Source of the DNA: Acidobacteriota bacterium
GTDB taxonomy: Bacteria; Acidobacteriota; Terriglobia; Terriglobales; Acidobacteriaceae
Reading direction: 5' to 3'
Length of the DNA stretch: 64,000 bases
Assembly (NCBI GenBank): GCA_021846275.1
Contig: JAJZBZ010000005.1
Coordinates: 124,001-188,000, forward strand
Both the position numbers and the translations under genes were made by a program. A model generated the notes under the pieces. It had not been told where the DNA came from, did no database searches, and saw only the letters and a program-made list of their open reading frames with translations. Each line of letters starts with the position of its first letter. Position 1 is the first letter of the stretch. This document shows positions 51,565 to 60,895 of the stretch, piece after piece.

Positions 51565-52491
51565 ATGGCTTCTCAACCTGCCGAAAGCGCGGTGCTGCTG
51601 CTGATCTGTCCCGACCGACCGGGGCTGGTGGCGCGCGTCGCGAGTCTGCTCTTTGATCTGGGCGCGAATATCCTGCATGCCGACCAGCATCAGGACCACG
51701 AACAGGGTCTTTTCTTCATGCGTGTCGAGTGGACGGCGGCCTCCGGCGGCACTGCGTCGGTAAGCCTGCCGGGCGGCAAGTCGGCATCTTACCCGAAGTC
51801 GGCATTTGAGACCCTTTTGGACGCGTTTCGCGCAGCATTTGCGCCACTGGCCGAGTCACTTGGGATGCGCTGGCAACTGCGCCGCTCCGGCCACCGGCCG
51901 CGCGTGTCGATCTTCTGTTCGCAGTACCTGCATTGCATTGCGGACCTGCTGGATCGCGTGCGTACGGGCGAGCTTGGCTGCGATGTGGCGATGATCGTCT
52001 CGAATCACGGTGCCGTGGAGCAGATGGCCGCGTTTCACCAGATTCCGTTTCACCGCATCCCGGTGGCTCCGGCAACGCGCGCGCAGGCGGAGGCGGAGCA
52101 GATGAGGCTGATGACTGAGGCAGGGATCGAGCTGATCGTGCTCGCGCGCTACATGCAGATTCTGAGCGCGGAGTTTGTCACGCGTTACCCTTCGGCGATC
52201 ATCAACGTGCATCACTCGTTTCTGCCTGCGTTCATGGGCGCGCGGCCGTATCACGCAGCCTATGCTCGCGGCGTGAAGCTGATTGGCGCGACCAGCCACT
52301 ACGTGACTTCTGCGCTCGACGACGGGCCGATCATCGAGCAGGATGTGGCCCGCATCTCGCACCGCGACGAGGTTGCGGACCTGGTTGCTCGCGGGCGCGA
52401 TCTGGAGCGCGTCGTGCTGGCGCGGGCCGTTCGCTGGCATCTGCAAAATCGCATTCTGGAATACGGAAACAAGACGGTGGTCTTCGACTGA
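51565..52491 (+). CDS. purU: Formyltetrahydrofolate deformylase
   Basis: A 308-residue enzyme that hydrolyses 10-formyl-THF to formate and THF. An N-terminal ACT domain (LLLICPDRPGLVARVASLLFDLGANILHADQHQD) precedes a formyltransferase-like domain. That domain has the catalytic motif INVHHSFLPAFMGARPYHAAYARGVK with its N and H, plus SHYVTSALDDGPIIEQDV. The ATG at 51565 gives the usual N-terminus; an open frame extends upstream without similarity. Confidence 0.95.
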   Translation: MASQPAESAVLLLICPDRPGLVARVASLLFDLGANILHADQHQDHEQGLFFMRVEWTAASGGTASVSLPGGKSASYPKSAFETLLDAFRAAFAPLAESLGMRWQLRRSGHRPRVSIFCSQYLHCIADLLDRVRTGELGCDVAMIVSNHGAVEQMAAFHQIPFHRIPVAPATRAQAEAEQMRLMTEAGIELIVLARYMQILSAEFVTRYPSAIINVHHSFLPAFMGARPYHAAYARGVKLIGATSHYVTSALDDGPIIEQDVARISHRDEVADLVARGRDLERVVLARAVRWHLQNRILEYGNKTVVFD

Positions 52492-52602
52492 GTGCGGAGT
52501 GCGCGTTCGATTTTTGAAGATTGCATCCCTCCGCACGCTTTCATTTCCGCTTTGCCTGTTTCCGCGCGCTGCATCTTTTTGCGTATCGGCGCATCCAGAT
52601 AG

Positions 52603-52614
52603 TTGTTGCAACAA
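52603..52614. promoter_or_regulatory. 12-bp perfect palindrome upstream of the flavin monooxygenase gene
   Basis: TTGTTGCAACAA lies 38 bp before the start codon, overlapping a -10-like GATAGT. Its position suggests a repressor operator (MarR- or TetR-type); no regulator gene is adjacent. Confidence 0.45.
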
Positions 52615-52651
52615 GTAAATGCCGCGACCAGCTCCGTCGCAGGAGGAAATC

Positions 52652-53704
52652 ATGCAGATAGGTATCGACAGTTTTGCCGCCTCGCTTCCCGACCCATTGA
52701 CCGGAGAGACATTGCCGCCGGCTGCGCGCATTGCCAACCTGCTGGACGAGATCGCGCTGGCCGACCAAGTTGGCCTCGACGCCTTCGGCATCGGCGAGCA
52801 TCATCGTCGTGAGTTTCTGGATGCGGCGCCGGCGATCCTGCTGGCGGCTGCGGCTGCGCGCACACGGAGCATCCGTCTGACCAGCGCGGTCACCGTTCTG
52901 TCGGCTGCTGATCCGGTCCGCATCTTTCAGGAGTTTGCCACGCTGGACCTCATTTCCAACGGCCGCGCGGAGATTGTTGCAGGGCGCGGCTCGTTCACCG
53001 AGGCGTATCCGCTCTTTGGCCTGCGACTGGAGGATTACGACGAACTTTTTGCCGAGAAGCTGGACCTGCTGTTGCAGATTCGCGACAACCCGCGCCTGAG
53101 CTGGAGCGGCCGATTCCGTCCTGCGCTTCAGGCGCAGGAAATCTATCCGCGCCCGGTGCAGGAGTGTATGCCGATATGGCTCGGCGTCGGCGGCACGCCG
53201 GAGTCGTTTGTCCGCGCCGGAGTGATGGGTCTGCCGCTGATGGTGGCCATCATCGGCGGCGCGCATCACCGCTTCCGTCCGCTGATCGATCTCTATCGCG
53301 AAGCGGGCACGCGCGCCGGTCATCGTCCCGAAACACTGAAAGTCGGGCTGCACATGTTTGGCTTTCTGGGCGACACGACCGAGCAAGCGGCGGATGACTT
53401 TTATCCGGGCTACGCGGCGATGATGAGCCGGATTGGCCGCGAGCGTGGCTGGCCGCCGATCACGCGCGAACAGTATGACCACACGCGCTCGCCGAAGGGT
53501 GCGTTTCTGATCGGCGATCCGGAGACAGTGGTCGAGAAAATTCTCTACACCAACGAGGTGCTCGGCGGCATCGCGCGCATCGACTTCCAGATGACGGCCG
53601 CGTCGATGGCTCCGGCGAAGATGCGTCGCGCGATTGAACTTCTCGGCACGCGCGTAGCACCAGCCGTGCGGAAGTCGCTGGGTGTTGCGTTCGCTGATGC
53701 GTGA
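52652..53704 (+). CDS. Luciferase-like (LLM class) flavin-dependent oxidoreductase
   Basis: A 350-residue TIM-barrel FMN/F420-type monooxygenase. LLM-class features are LADQVGLDAFGIGEHHRREFLDAAPAILLAAAAARTRSIRLTSAVTVLSAADPVR, FATLDLISNGRAEIVAGRGSF and IWLGVGGTPESFVRAGVMGLPL. The start at 52652 has AGGAGG upstream. Substrate unknown; relatives act on alkanals, sulfonates or xenobiotics. No reductase partner is adjacent. Confidence 0.9.
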   Translation: MQIGIDSFAASLPDPLTGETLPPAARIANLLDEIALADQVGLDAFGIGEHHRREFLDAAPAILLAAAAARTRSIRLTSAVTVLSAADPVRIFQEFATLDLISNGRAEIVAGRGSFTEAYPLFGLRLEDYDELFAEKLDLLLQIRDNPRLSWSGRFRPALQAQEIYPRPVQECMPIWLGVGGTPESFVRAGVMGLPLMVAIIGGAHHRFRPLIDLYREAGTRAGHRPETLKVGLHMFGFLGDTTEQAADDFYPGYAAMMSRIGRERGWPPITREQYDHTRSPKGAFLIGDPETVVEKILYTNEVLGGIARIDFQMTAASMAPAKMRRAIELLGTRVAPAVRKSLGVAFADA

Positions 53705-53770
53705 TTTGCACTCTGTGCTCCTGAGCGATGTGCTGGCCAGAAACTCCGGCTGCTTTCGCTGCGAAAGGCT

Positions 53771-53938
53771 TCAGTTCACCTGTATCGAAACTGTACCCGA
53801 CTCATGAATAGTGCCCGTTGCCGTGTCATAGCCCGAAATCACATATTGATAGGTGCCCGGCGGCGTTCTTTGCACTGAGCCGCCGCAGCCGATGAGAAGG
53901 CTTGAACTTGCTGTGAGAATGACGATCAGGAGTGGCAT
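53771..53938 (-). CDS. Tiny lipoprotein-like protein, possibly the 3' remnant of a larger gene cut by the IS element
   Basis: From an ATG at 53938 a 55-residue product reads as a hydrophobic segment ending in a good lipobox (LLIGCGGS), followed by TPPGTYQYVISGYDTATGTIHESGTVSIQVN cut into TPPGTYQYVISGYD and GTVSIQVN strands. The ending resembles the last strands of Ig-like domains that close large acidobacterial surface proteins. In frame upstream are five codons (GRRAR) and then the end of the IS630 element at 53957. No Shine-Dalgarno is seen. It may be a complete small lipoprotein that lost its promoter, or the tail of a disrupted gene; no matching 5' half is found on the other side of the IS. 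Confidence 0.45.
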   Translation of the reverse strand: MPLLIVILTASSSLLIGCGGSVQRTPPGTYQYVISGYDTATGTIHESGTVSIQVN

Positions 53939-53958
53939 TCTGGCACGACGTCCAGTTA

Positions 53959-55012
53959 GAGCGGAATCCAGATAGCTATACCCTATTTTTGAGTGAGCGG
54001 TTAGGATGAAGATGCTTGGCGATGCCTGCGACGATCGAGGGTATGGGACGAGCGTATTCGGACGATCTGCGGATGAGGATTTCGACGGCGGATGAGCGTG
54101 GCGAAGGGTCGCGCCGCGTGCTGGCGGAGCGTTTTGGCGTAAGTTTTGAATACGTGCGCAAAATTCGCCGACAACGGCAACGAACCGGCAGCGCGAGCCG
54201 TGCTGCCCAGACGCGCTACGGGGCTCCGAGCCGTCTGAGCGAAGCCGTGAAGGCTTGCCTTCTGGCTCAGGTTTCGGCTCAAGCCGACATCACCATCGCC
54301 GAGTTGCGCGATAGGATCGAGGCCGAACAAGGTGTTGCGGCAAGTTGGTCGTCTGTCCGTCGATGGGTGCTCAAGCTGGGATTGCGGTTGAAAAAAAGTC
54401 GCTTCACGCCAGCGAACGGGACACGGAAGCCAACCGGATCAAGCGCGCAGAATTTATCGAACGTATCCGTCAAACACCGCCGGAGAAGCTGATTTTCCTC
54501 GACGAAAGCGGCGTGACTACCTCGATGACCCGGCTTCGCGGACGCTGTCTGGGCGGCAAGCGTATCCATGAAGCCACACCAGGAGGCCACTGGAAAATCC
54601 TGACGGTGCTGGGGGCGATGAGCCTGCGTGGCATGGTGGCCACCATGACTATCGAAGAGGCTACCGACGCCGACATCTTCCTTGCCTACGTCGAGCAAGT
54701 TCTGGTGCCAGTGCTCAAAGCCGCCGATGTGGTGGTGATGGACAACTTGAGTTCGCACAAAGTCAACGGAGTGCGCGAGGCCATCGAAAAGGCAGGTGCC
54801 GAAGTGCTCTATCTGCCGCCCTATTCGCCGGATTTGAACCCCATCGAAAAAGCCTGGGCCAAGTTCAAACAACTGCTCCGCTCGGCAAAGGCGCGATCCA
54901 AAGACGCTCTCGATCAAGCCGTTACCGATGCCCTCAACCGCATCACTCCCGAAGACGCCAAAGCCTGGTTCAGACTGCCGCTCGTAGACGTACTGCTACT
55001 TGAATAATGCTC
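53959..55012 (+). mobile_element. IS630-family insertion sequence, TA target
   Basis: A 1,054-bp element bounded by GAGC...GCTC and flanked by TA on both sides (53957-53958 and 55013-55014). The ends are imperfect inverted repeats: GAGCGGAATCCAGATAGC against GAGCATTATTCAAGTAGC. It carries a two-frame transposase. It lies between the ftsH terminator and the tiny lipoprotein gene. Confidence 0.9.
54022..55007 (+). CDS. IS630-family transposase, two frames joined by -1 frameshift at an A7 run
   Basis: The first frame (54022-54492; ATG 54043 is an alternative start) encodes the N-terminal helix-turn-helix part, [30 protein letters not shown]. The second frame continues to 55007 with the DDE catalytic core: [17 protein letters not shown] and [16 protein letters not shown]. 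The frames meet at seven adenines (54391-54397), where a -1 shift joins GLRLKK to [22 protein letters not shown]630 relatives use such slippage to make the full transposase. All three acidic residues are present, so the element may be active. Confidence 0.88.
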
Positions 55013-55070
55013 TAATGCCCAACAGCAGTAAAACCAGCAGCAGAATATTCAGCAGCAGAAAACTGACCGC

Positions 55071-55100
55071 AAAAAAAACCGGCTGCCGCAGCAGCCGGTT
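55071..55100 (-). terminator. Intrinsic terminator of ftsH
   Basis: AACCGGCTGC, 4-nt loop, GCAGCCGGTT: a perfect 10-bp stem followed on the minus strand by eight T, 26 bp after the ftsH stop. Confidence 0.95.
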
Positions 55101-55125
55101 TCGCATTCCTCCAGCAACCGCGCGT

Positions 55126-57054
55126 CTACGCCGGTGCCGGTGAGCCTTCCGAGAATCCAGGTCCGCGACCCGTCTCCGGCTTCAGCACCGCCGGCGCGCT
55201 CGGGCTGCCCGGATCGCTCGGCGTGGCCAGCGTCGAGCGCATCGGTGGCAGTTCCTTGCCCTCGATCAGCATCTTCACTTCCTCGGCGTCAATCGTCTCC
55301 CGCTCCAGCAGCGCCGCCGCAATCCGGTGCATCGCATCCCGATGCGCGTCCAGAATCGAGTACGCCGACTGATACGCCTCGTCAATCAACCGCCTCACCT
55401 CCTGGTCGATCTGTCGCGCCGTCTCCTCGGAGAAATCTCGGTGCTGCGCAATCTCCCGTCCCAGGAATATCTGCTCTTCCTTCTTGCCAAAGGTCAGCGG
55501 TCCCAGTCGGCTCATCCCGTACTCGCAGACCATCCGCCGCGCCAGGTCCGTCGCCGTCTCAATATCGCTGCCCGCACCGGTCGACATCTGGCTAAGGAAA
55601 ATCTCCTCGGCCACGCGACCGCCATACGCCGTCGCCAGCCGCGTCTCCAGATACTCCCGCGTATAGTTGTGCCGGTCGTCCGGCAGATACACCGTCACGC
55701 CCAGCGCCATCCCGCGCGGAATGATCGTCACCTTGTGGATCGGGTCGCTGTGGTCGCGCAGCGCAGACACCAGCGCGTGGCCAGCCTCGTGATACGCCGT
55801 CACCTTCTTCTCCGCGTCCGTCAGCAACATCGACTTCCGCTCGGCGCCCATCAGCACCTTGTCCTTGGCCAGCTCGCAGTCATACATCGTCACCTGCTTG
55901 CGATTGGCCCGCGCCGCCATCAGCGCCGCCTCGTTCACCATGTTCGCGAGATCCGCGCCGCTGAAGCCCGGCGTACCGCGCGCCAGCACATTCAGGTTCA
56001 CATCGTCGGCAACGGGAACCTTCTTGATATGCACGCGCAACACTTCCTCGCGCCCGCGCACATCCGGCAATCCCACCACCACGCGCCGGTCAAACCGTCC
56101 CGGCCTCAGCAGCGCCGGGTCCAGCACGTCCGGCCGGTTCGTCGCCGCCACCAGGATCACGCCGTCGTTGGACTCAAACCCGTCCATCTCCACCAGCAAC
56201 TGGTTCAGCGTCTGCTCGCGCTCGTCGTGTCCGCCGCCCAGTCCCGCGCCGCGATGCCGCCCCACGGCGTCAATCTCGTCAATGAAAATAATGCACGGAG
56301 CATTCTTCTTGCCCTGCTCAAACAGGTCGCGCACGCGGCTCGCGCCCACGCCCACAAACATCTCCACAAAGTCCGAGCCGGAGATCGAGAAGAACGGCAC
56401 ATTCGCCTCGCCGGCCACCGCGCGCGCCAGCAGCGTCTTGCCCGTTCCCGGCGGTCCCACCAGCAACACGCCCTTCGGAATCCGTCCGCCCAGCTTCTGG
56501 AACCGCTGCGGCTCGCGCAGATACTCGATAATCTCCTTCAGCTCTTCCTTGGCCTCGTCCACGCCAGCCACGTCCTTGAACGTGATCTTCTTCTGCTGCA
56601 AACTCAGCAGCCGCGCCCGGCTCTTGCCAAACGACATCGCCTTGTTCCCGCCCGCCTGCATCTGCCGCATCAGGAAAAACCAGATGCCCAGAATCAGCAC
56701 CAGCGGAGCCACGTTCATCAGAATCGGCCACAGCAGGCTGCCCTGCGCGTCCTTGATCGTCGTCGAAACCTTCGCGTCGTTCAACTGCGTGAACATATCC
56801 GGATAGTTCGTCGGCACCGTCGTATGGAACTGCGGCAAATCCTTGCCTTCGCCCTTCAAGTGGCCATGCACTTCCATCCCCTGCACCACCACATCGTTCA
56901 CCTGGCCTGCCTTCACCTTGTCCAGAAACGAAGAAAAGGGGAGCTCCTGCTCTTTTGCGCCCATCACCGCGCTCTGCCGCACCACGCCGAACAGCAGCAC
57001 CAGGCAGATCAGGATGAACGCCCAGAACATGATTGTCTTCACTGTCGAGTTCAC
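55126..57054 (-). CDS. ftsH: ATP-dependent zinc metalloprotease FtsH
   Basis: A 642-residue inner-membrane AAA+ protease that degrades misfolded membrane proteins and regulatory targets. The start is GTG at 57054 with AAGGAG upstream. Two transmembrane helices (about 8-25 and 106-128) flank a periplasmic domain. The AAA+ module has Walker A at 200-207 (GPPGTGKT), [12 protein letters not shown], and the pore motif FVG; the protease site is HEAGH at 422-426. The C-terminal 35 residues are Pro/Ser/Gly-rich. It lies downstream of tilS on the same strand with a 285-bp gap that holds a possible TACAAT -10; the gap shows no gene. Confidence 0.97.
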   Translation of the reverse strand: MNSTVKTIMFWAFILICLVLLFGVVRQSAVMGAKEQELPFSSFLDKVKAGQVNDVVVQGMEVHGHLKGEGKDLPQFHTTVPTNYPDMFTQLNDAKVSTTIKDAQGSLLWPILMNVAPLVLILGIWFFLMRQMQAGGNKAMSFGKSRARLLSLQQKKITFKDVAGVDEAKEELKEIIEYLREPQRFQKLGGRIPKGVLLVGPPGTGKTLLARAVAGEANVPFFSISGSDFVEMFVGVGASRVRDLFEQGKKNAPCIIFIDEIDAVGRHRGAGLGGGHDEREQTLNQLLVEMDGFESNDGVILVAATNRPDVLDPALLRPGRFDRRVVVGLPDVRGREEVLRVHIKKVPVADDVNLNVLARGTPGFSGADLANMVNEAALMAARANRKQVTMYDCELAKDKVLMGAERKSMLLTDAEKKVTAYHEAGHALVSALRDHSDPIHKVTIIPRGMALGVTVYLPDDRHNYTREYLETRLATAYGGRVAEEIFLSQMSTGAGSDIETATDLARRMVCEYGMSRLGPLTFGKKEEQIFLGREIAQHRDFSEETARQIDQEVRRLIDEAYQSAYSILDAHRDAMHRIAAALLERETIDAEEVKMLIEGKELPPMRSTLATPSDPGSPSAPAVLKPETGRGPGFSEGSPAPA

Positions 57055-57339
57055 CGGGACTCCTTTATCCGCGTCGACCAGCCACCTTCCGCCAGTCGCC
57101 CGCACCTGATTGGACGCATATCTCCGGCAAAAAGTGGCAAAAATCACCCACTCCCGCCTCGCACGCGCCAGCTTTCAGACGCAATTCCGCAGTGTCCTGA
57201 TTGTACTCCCTTTTGTCCTCGGCTCCAGGAGATGATCTTCCCGGAAGCCATTTCCCATCCGCCCGTTCTCATTTCCGGCAGTCCGTCCCCGCCGCGCTCG
57301 AAACACCGTCCGAAAACCGAACAGCAACCGATACCGCCG

Positions 57340-58719
57340 TCACCGCAGCGTCTCCGCCCTCACCCGCCATCCCGACTCCACCTCCATTCCCTGCATCCAC
57401 ACAATCTCCCCGCCAATCTCCATCACCAGCCACCGCGCCCGATCCGACCCGCTCACCTTCATCCGCTCCAGCACTTCCTTCACCTTCTTCGGCCCGCTGG
57501 AGTGCCGCATCCGCACCCGATCTCCGGCTCGCCACTGCCTCACCACCGCCTCGCCGCCCGCCTCGCCGTCGACAACACTGCCACTCGCGTCCGCCTTCAC
57601 GCGAAACCGCCACCCATGCGCCTCGCCCACGCCCGGCACGGCAAACCGAACCGGCGGCACCAGCGCCGTCGCACCCAGCCCAATGCCCGCGCCCAGCCGC
57701 AGCTCGCGCGCCGTCCGCTCCGCCACCAGCCCGCCCGCCAGCGTCCGCTTCTCGCCCGCGCGCCCCGCCGTCGCCAGCAGGCGCATCGCCTCCGTCGCTT
57801 CAAAATCCACCGTCGCCCCGGATCGCTCCGCCGCCCGCCGCAGCAGCCTTCGCTGCACCGCCACCGGCAAGCCCGCCAGCCGCACCGCGTCCAGCGCCAC
57901 CGTCTCGCCCGCCGCGCGTCCCCCGCCGCGCACCGGACTGCCCGTCATCACCAGCATCGCCTCCAAACGATCCATCTCCGCAGTCCAGTACGCTTCCTCC
58001 CCGCGCGCCAGCTCCGCCACCCGCGCCATCTGCTCCTTCACCTGCGGATTCCACCGTTCCAGCTCCGGCAGCAGCTCATGCCGGATCCGATTCCTGGTAA
58101 ACACCCGCTCCCGATTCGAACTGTCCTCGCGCCACGCCTGGCCGCGCTCGTTCAGCCACGCTTCCACCTCCGCTCGCCGCACCCCCAGCATCGGCCTCAC
58201 AATCCGTCCCCGCCCGCGCTCCACCACCGGAAAAATCCCCGCCAATCCCTCCGTCCACGCTCCGCGCAGCAGTTTTCCCACCACCGTCTCCGCCTGGTCG
58301 TCCAGCGTATGCGCCGTTGCCACCGCGTTCACCACCCCGGCCGCCATCAGCTCGTCCCACCAGCCGTATCGCAGCCGCCGCGCCGCCTCTTCCACGCCTG
58401 CGCGCTCCAGTCCGGTTCCCGCGCGCTTCACGCGCAACTCCACTCCCAGCCGCTCGGCCAGATCCCTCACAAACGCCTCATCCGCGTCCGACTCCGCCCC
58501 GCGCAGACCGTGATTCACATGCACCGCCAGCAACCCGATCCCAAGCTCCGCCGCGCGCTCGGCCAGCGCCACCGTCAGCGCCACCGAATCCGCGCCGCCC
58601 GACACCGCCACGGCCACGCGCATCCCGGCGCGCAGCAGCCCGCAGTCCAGCTTCAAGGCCAGCTTCAGCTCAGTTTTCATTCGAGTACCGGCATTCCATT
58701 TCGTTTCCGCCGTACTCAT
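57340..58719 (-). CDS. tilS: tRNA(Ile)-lysidine synthase
   Basis: About 459 residues; the ATP-pyrophosphatase that makes lysidine at position 34 of tRNA-Ile(CAU). The PP-loop AVAVSGGADSVAL, HVNHGLRGAESDADEAFV, ATAHTLDDQAETVV and REDSSNRERVFTRNRIRHELLPELE are diagnostic, and the C-terminal domain GDRVRMRHSSGPKKVKEVLERMKV matches TilS_C. The start is ATG 58719 or 58680; neither has a strong Shine-Dalgarno. tilS next to ftsH is a widely conserved pairing. Confidence 0.95.
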   Translation of the reverse strand: MSTAETKWNAGTRMKTELKLALKLDCGLLRAGMRVAVAVSGGADSVALTVALAERAAELGIGLLAVHVNHGLRGAESDADEAFVRDLAERLGVELRVKRAGTGLERAGVEEAARRLRYGWWDELMAAGVVNAVATAHTLDDQAETVVGKLLRGAWTEGLAGIFPVVERGRGRIVRPMLGVRRAEVEAWLNERGQAWREDSSNRERVFTRNRIRHELLPELERWNPQVKEQMARVAELARGEEAYWTAEMDRLEAMLVMTGSPVRGGGRAAGETVALDAVRLAGLPVAVQRRLLRRAAERSGATVDFEATEAMRLLATAGRAGEKRTLAGGLVAERTARELRLGAGIGLGATALVPPVRFAVPGVGEAHGWRFRVKADASGSVVDGEAGGEAVVRQWRAGDRVRMRHSSGPKKVKEVLERMKVSGSDRARWLVMEIGGEIVWMQGMEVESGWRVRAETLR

Positions 58720-58836
58720 GCTCGCACGACTGTGCTCACCCGGCCAGTGCGGCAAAGCGCAAAGCGAATCCGACAGGAAAAATCAGGCCAGTTGAATCAG
58801 GCCAGAAAAATCAGGGCAGGGAAGTCCCGCGCCCGG

Positions 58837-59823
58837 TCAGCTCCACTCCGGAAACTGTGTCTTGTGCAGATTCATCGGAGCAATCGCCGCCATATCCGTA
58901 TCGCTCAACTCAAAATCAAAGATATTCAGGTTCTCCACGCGGTGCCCGTGCTGCTGCGACCGAGGAATCGCCACCACGCCCCGCTGGTAGTGCCAGCGCA
59001 GGCTCACCTGAGCATTGTTCTTCCCGTATTTCTTCCCGATCCCCGCCAGCGTGCTGTTCGTGAACAGCCCATTGCGGCCCTCGGCAAGCGGTGCCCACGC
59101 TTCCATCTGTATCCCATGCGGCTTCAGGTACGCATACTCCTTGTCCTCCTGAAAAAACGCATGCGTCTCGATCTGATGCACCGCCGGCTTCACCTCGCCG
59201 TTCGCAATCAGATAGTTCATCTGCTCCAGCGTGGCGTTGCTCATGCCAATCGCCTTGATCCTGCCCGCGCGATACAGCTCCACCATCGCCTTCCACGAAC
59301 CCTTCCAATCCCCGCCCGAGGGCCGATGAATCAGATACAGGTCCAGGTAATCCGTCTTCAGCTTGTCCAGCGAAGTCTGGAATCCCTTCTTCGCCTGCTC
59401 GTAGCCCATATCCGTCTTCCACAGCTTGGAAGTGATAAACAGTTCCTCGCGTCGAATCCCGCTCTGCTGAATCCCCTCGCCAACCGCCGTCTCCGAGTTG
59501 TAGATCATCGCCGTGTCGATCAACCGATACCCCAGCGCAATCGCATCGGCCACGCTGCCCGGATCGCCCCTCAGCGTCATCGTGCCAAACCCCAGCCGCG
59601 GCATCTTCACGCCGTTGTTCAGCGTCACCGACGGAATCCCGGCACCGTGGCTGCTCGCGCCAGCCCCAGCGCTCGCGCCAGCCGCGGCAAACGCGCGCGC
59701 CCCACTCATTTCCGCGCCGCCCAGCCCCGCAAGCATCGTCGCAGCGGCCAGTCCCGCGCTCGTCTTCAGGAATTCACGCCGACTCACCGTGTCGGTTCTC
59801 GTTTTCTCATTCATATTCGCCAT
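58837..59823 (-). CDS. Tat-exported aldo/keto reductase
   Basis: About 328 residues. A twin-arginine signal (SRREFLKTSAGLAAATMLAG) precedes an aldo/keto reductase barrel. The tetrad is visible: D and Y in DTAMIYNSE, K in SKLWK and H in LIHRPSG. NAQVSLRWHYQRGVVAIPRS is the NADP-binding end. Most relatives are cytoplasmic, so export with bound NADP(H) by Tat is notable. Substrate unknown. ATG 59823 follows GAAGTGAG. Confidence 0.9.
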   Translation of the reverse strand: MANMNEKTRTDTVSRREFLKTSAGLAAATMLAGLGGAEMSGARAFAAAGASAGAGASSHGAGIPSVTLNNGVKMPRLGFGTMTLRGDPGSVADAIALGYRLIDTAMIYNSETAVGEGIQQSGIRREELFITSKLWKTDMGYEQAKKGFQTSLDKLKTDYLDLYLIHRPSGGDWKGSWKAMVELYRAGRIKAIGMSNATLEQMNYLIANGEVKPAVHQIETHAFFQEDKEYAYLKPHGIQMEAWAPLAEGRNGLFTNSTLAGIGKKYGKNNAQVSLRWHYQRGVVAIPRSQQHGHRVENLNIFDFELSDTDMAAIAPMNLHKTQFPEWS

Positions 59824-60040
59824 CTCACTTCTCTCGCCACGCGGCGGCTCCGAAGCTGCGGCTCGCAATCATCCCCGCCGCAACAATCGTTTGCGCTTCG
59901 CCATCGACTATCTCTCGCCATCGCGTCGAGTGTCAAGATGCGCGGCCACACGCGCGGCCAAAAGCGAGTCAGGGATCGAGTCCGGAAGCGCGGCCATACG
60001 CGCATCCGGCCACTCCGCGCCGCCGCCATCCCGCCCGTTG

Positions 60041-60046
60041 TATACT
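60041..60046 (+). promoter_or_regulatory. -10 element of ispD, implying a near-leaderless mRNA
   Basis: TATACT lies ten bases before the ispD ATG, so transcription should begin within a few bases of it. No Shine-Dalgarno and no clear -35 are visible. Confidence 0.45.
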
Positions 60047-60055
60047 CCACTCGTT

Positions 60056-60778
60056 ATGAAGGTCTTCGTCATTCTCCCCGCCGCCGGCATCGGCACACGC
60101 ATGGCCGCCGCGCAGCCCAAGCAGTTCCTCTCGCTCGTCGGCCTGCCCATCCTCATCCACTCCCTGCGCGCCTTCGCCGCCGTCCCGCGCGTCAGCGCCA
60201 TCTACGTCGCCGTCCGCCAGCAGGAGATCGCCCGCGTCGAAGCGCAAATCGCGGAGTTCCTGCCGGGCAATTTTCAGCCTGGCCATTCTCACCCGCCCAT
60301 CCACGTCGTCTCCGGCGGAGACACACGCCAGGACTCCGTCTCAAACGCGCTCGCCGCTCTCGCCGCCGCGCCGGAAGACATCGTCCTCGTCCACGACGCC
60401 GTGCGCCCGCTCATCGACTCGGCCACCATCGACCGCACCATCGACGCCGTAGCCCAGCACGGCGCGGCCATCGTAGGCCTGCCCGCCATTGACACCGTCA
60501 AGCAGGTCGAGCGCACCGCGCACGGCGCGCTCATCACCGCCACCATCCCCCGCGAATACGTCGTCCTCGCCCAGACTCCGCAGGGCTTCCGTTGCTCGCT
60601 CCTGCGCCGCGCCTTCGCCGAGGCCGCCGCCGACGGCTTCCAGGGCACCGACGAAGCGTCCATCGTCGAACGCGCCGGTCACCCAGTCGCCGTCGTCCCC
60701 GGCTCGCCGACGAACCTCAAAATCACACAGCCCGGTGACCTCGCACTGGCCGAGTTCCATCTCGCTCAACGCGCCTGA
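60056..60778 (+). CDS. ispD: 2-C-methyl-D-erythritol 4-phosphate cytidylyltransferase
   Basis: The 240-residue enzyme couples MEP to CTP in the non-mevalonate isoprenoid pathway. The CTP-binding loop LPAAGIGTRMAAAQPKQF, GGDTRQDSVSNAL, VHDAVRPLI, TVKQVE and the C-terminal TDEASIVERAG with NLKITQPGDLALAE are all conserved. The ATG at 60056 gives the canonical N-terminus. ispF follows 117 bp downstream, the usual pathway partner. Confidence 0.97.
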   Translation: MKVFVILPAAGIGTRMAAAQPKQFLSLVGLPILIHSLRAFAAVPRVSAIYVAVRQQEIARVEAQIAEFLPGNFQPGHSHPPIHVVSGGDTRQDSVSNALAALAAAPEDIVLVHDAVRPLIDSATIDRTIDAVAQHGAAIVGLPAIDTVKQVERTAHGALITATIPREYVVLAQTPQGFRCSLLRRAFAEAAADGFQGTDEASIVERAGHPVAVVPGSPTNLKITQPGDLALAEFHLAQRA

Positions 60779-60895
60779 AGCATCCGGCACCCGCCGCTCT
60801 GCGCCGGTTCGCCATCCGCGTTACGATAGAAATGAAACTCTCGCGCGCTCCTCTTCACCGCGCTCACTTCTTCTGCGAAGGACGCAATCATCGGC

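Noticed and set aside
53965-54020. The IS630 and the 115-bp element as copies of one family
   Set aside because: Only TA and the first four bases (GAGC) agree; the next bases differ, so common mobilisation is possible but not shown.
55327-60492. 1,721-codon plus-strand open frame, His/Arg/Pro-rich
   Set aside because: Shadow caused by high GC at codon positions. It crosses ftsH, tilS and the aldo/keto reductase, all with clear motifs on the other strand, and part of ispD.
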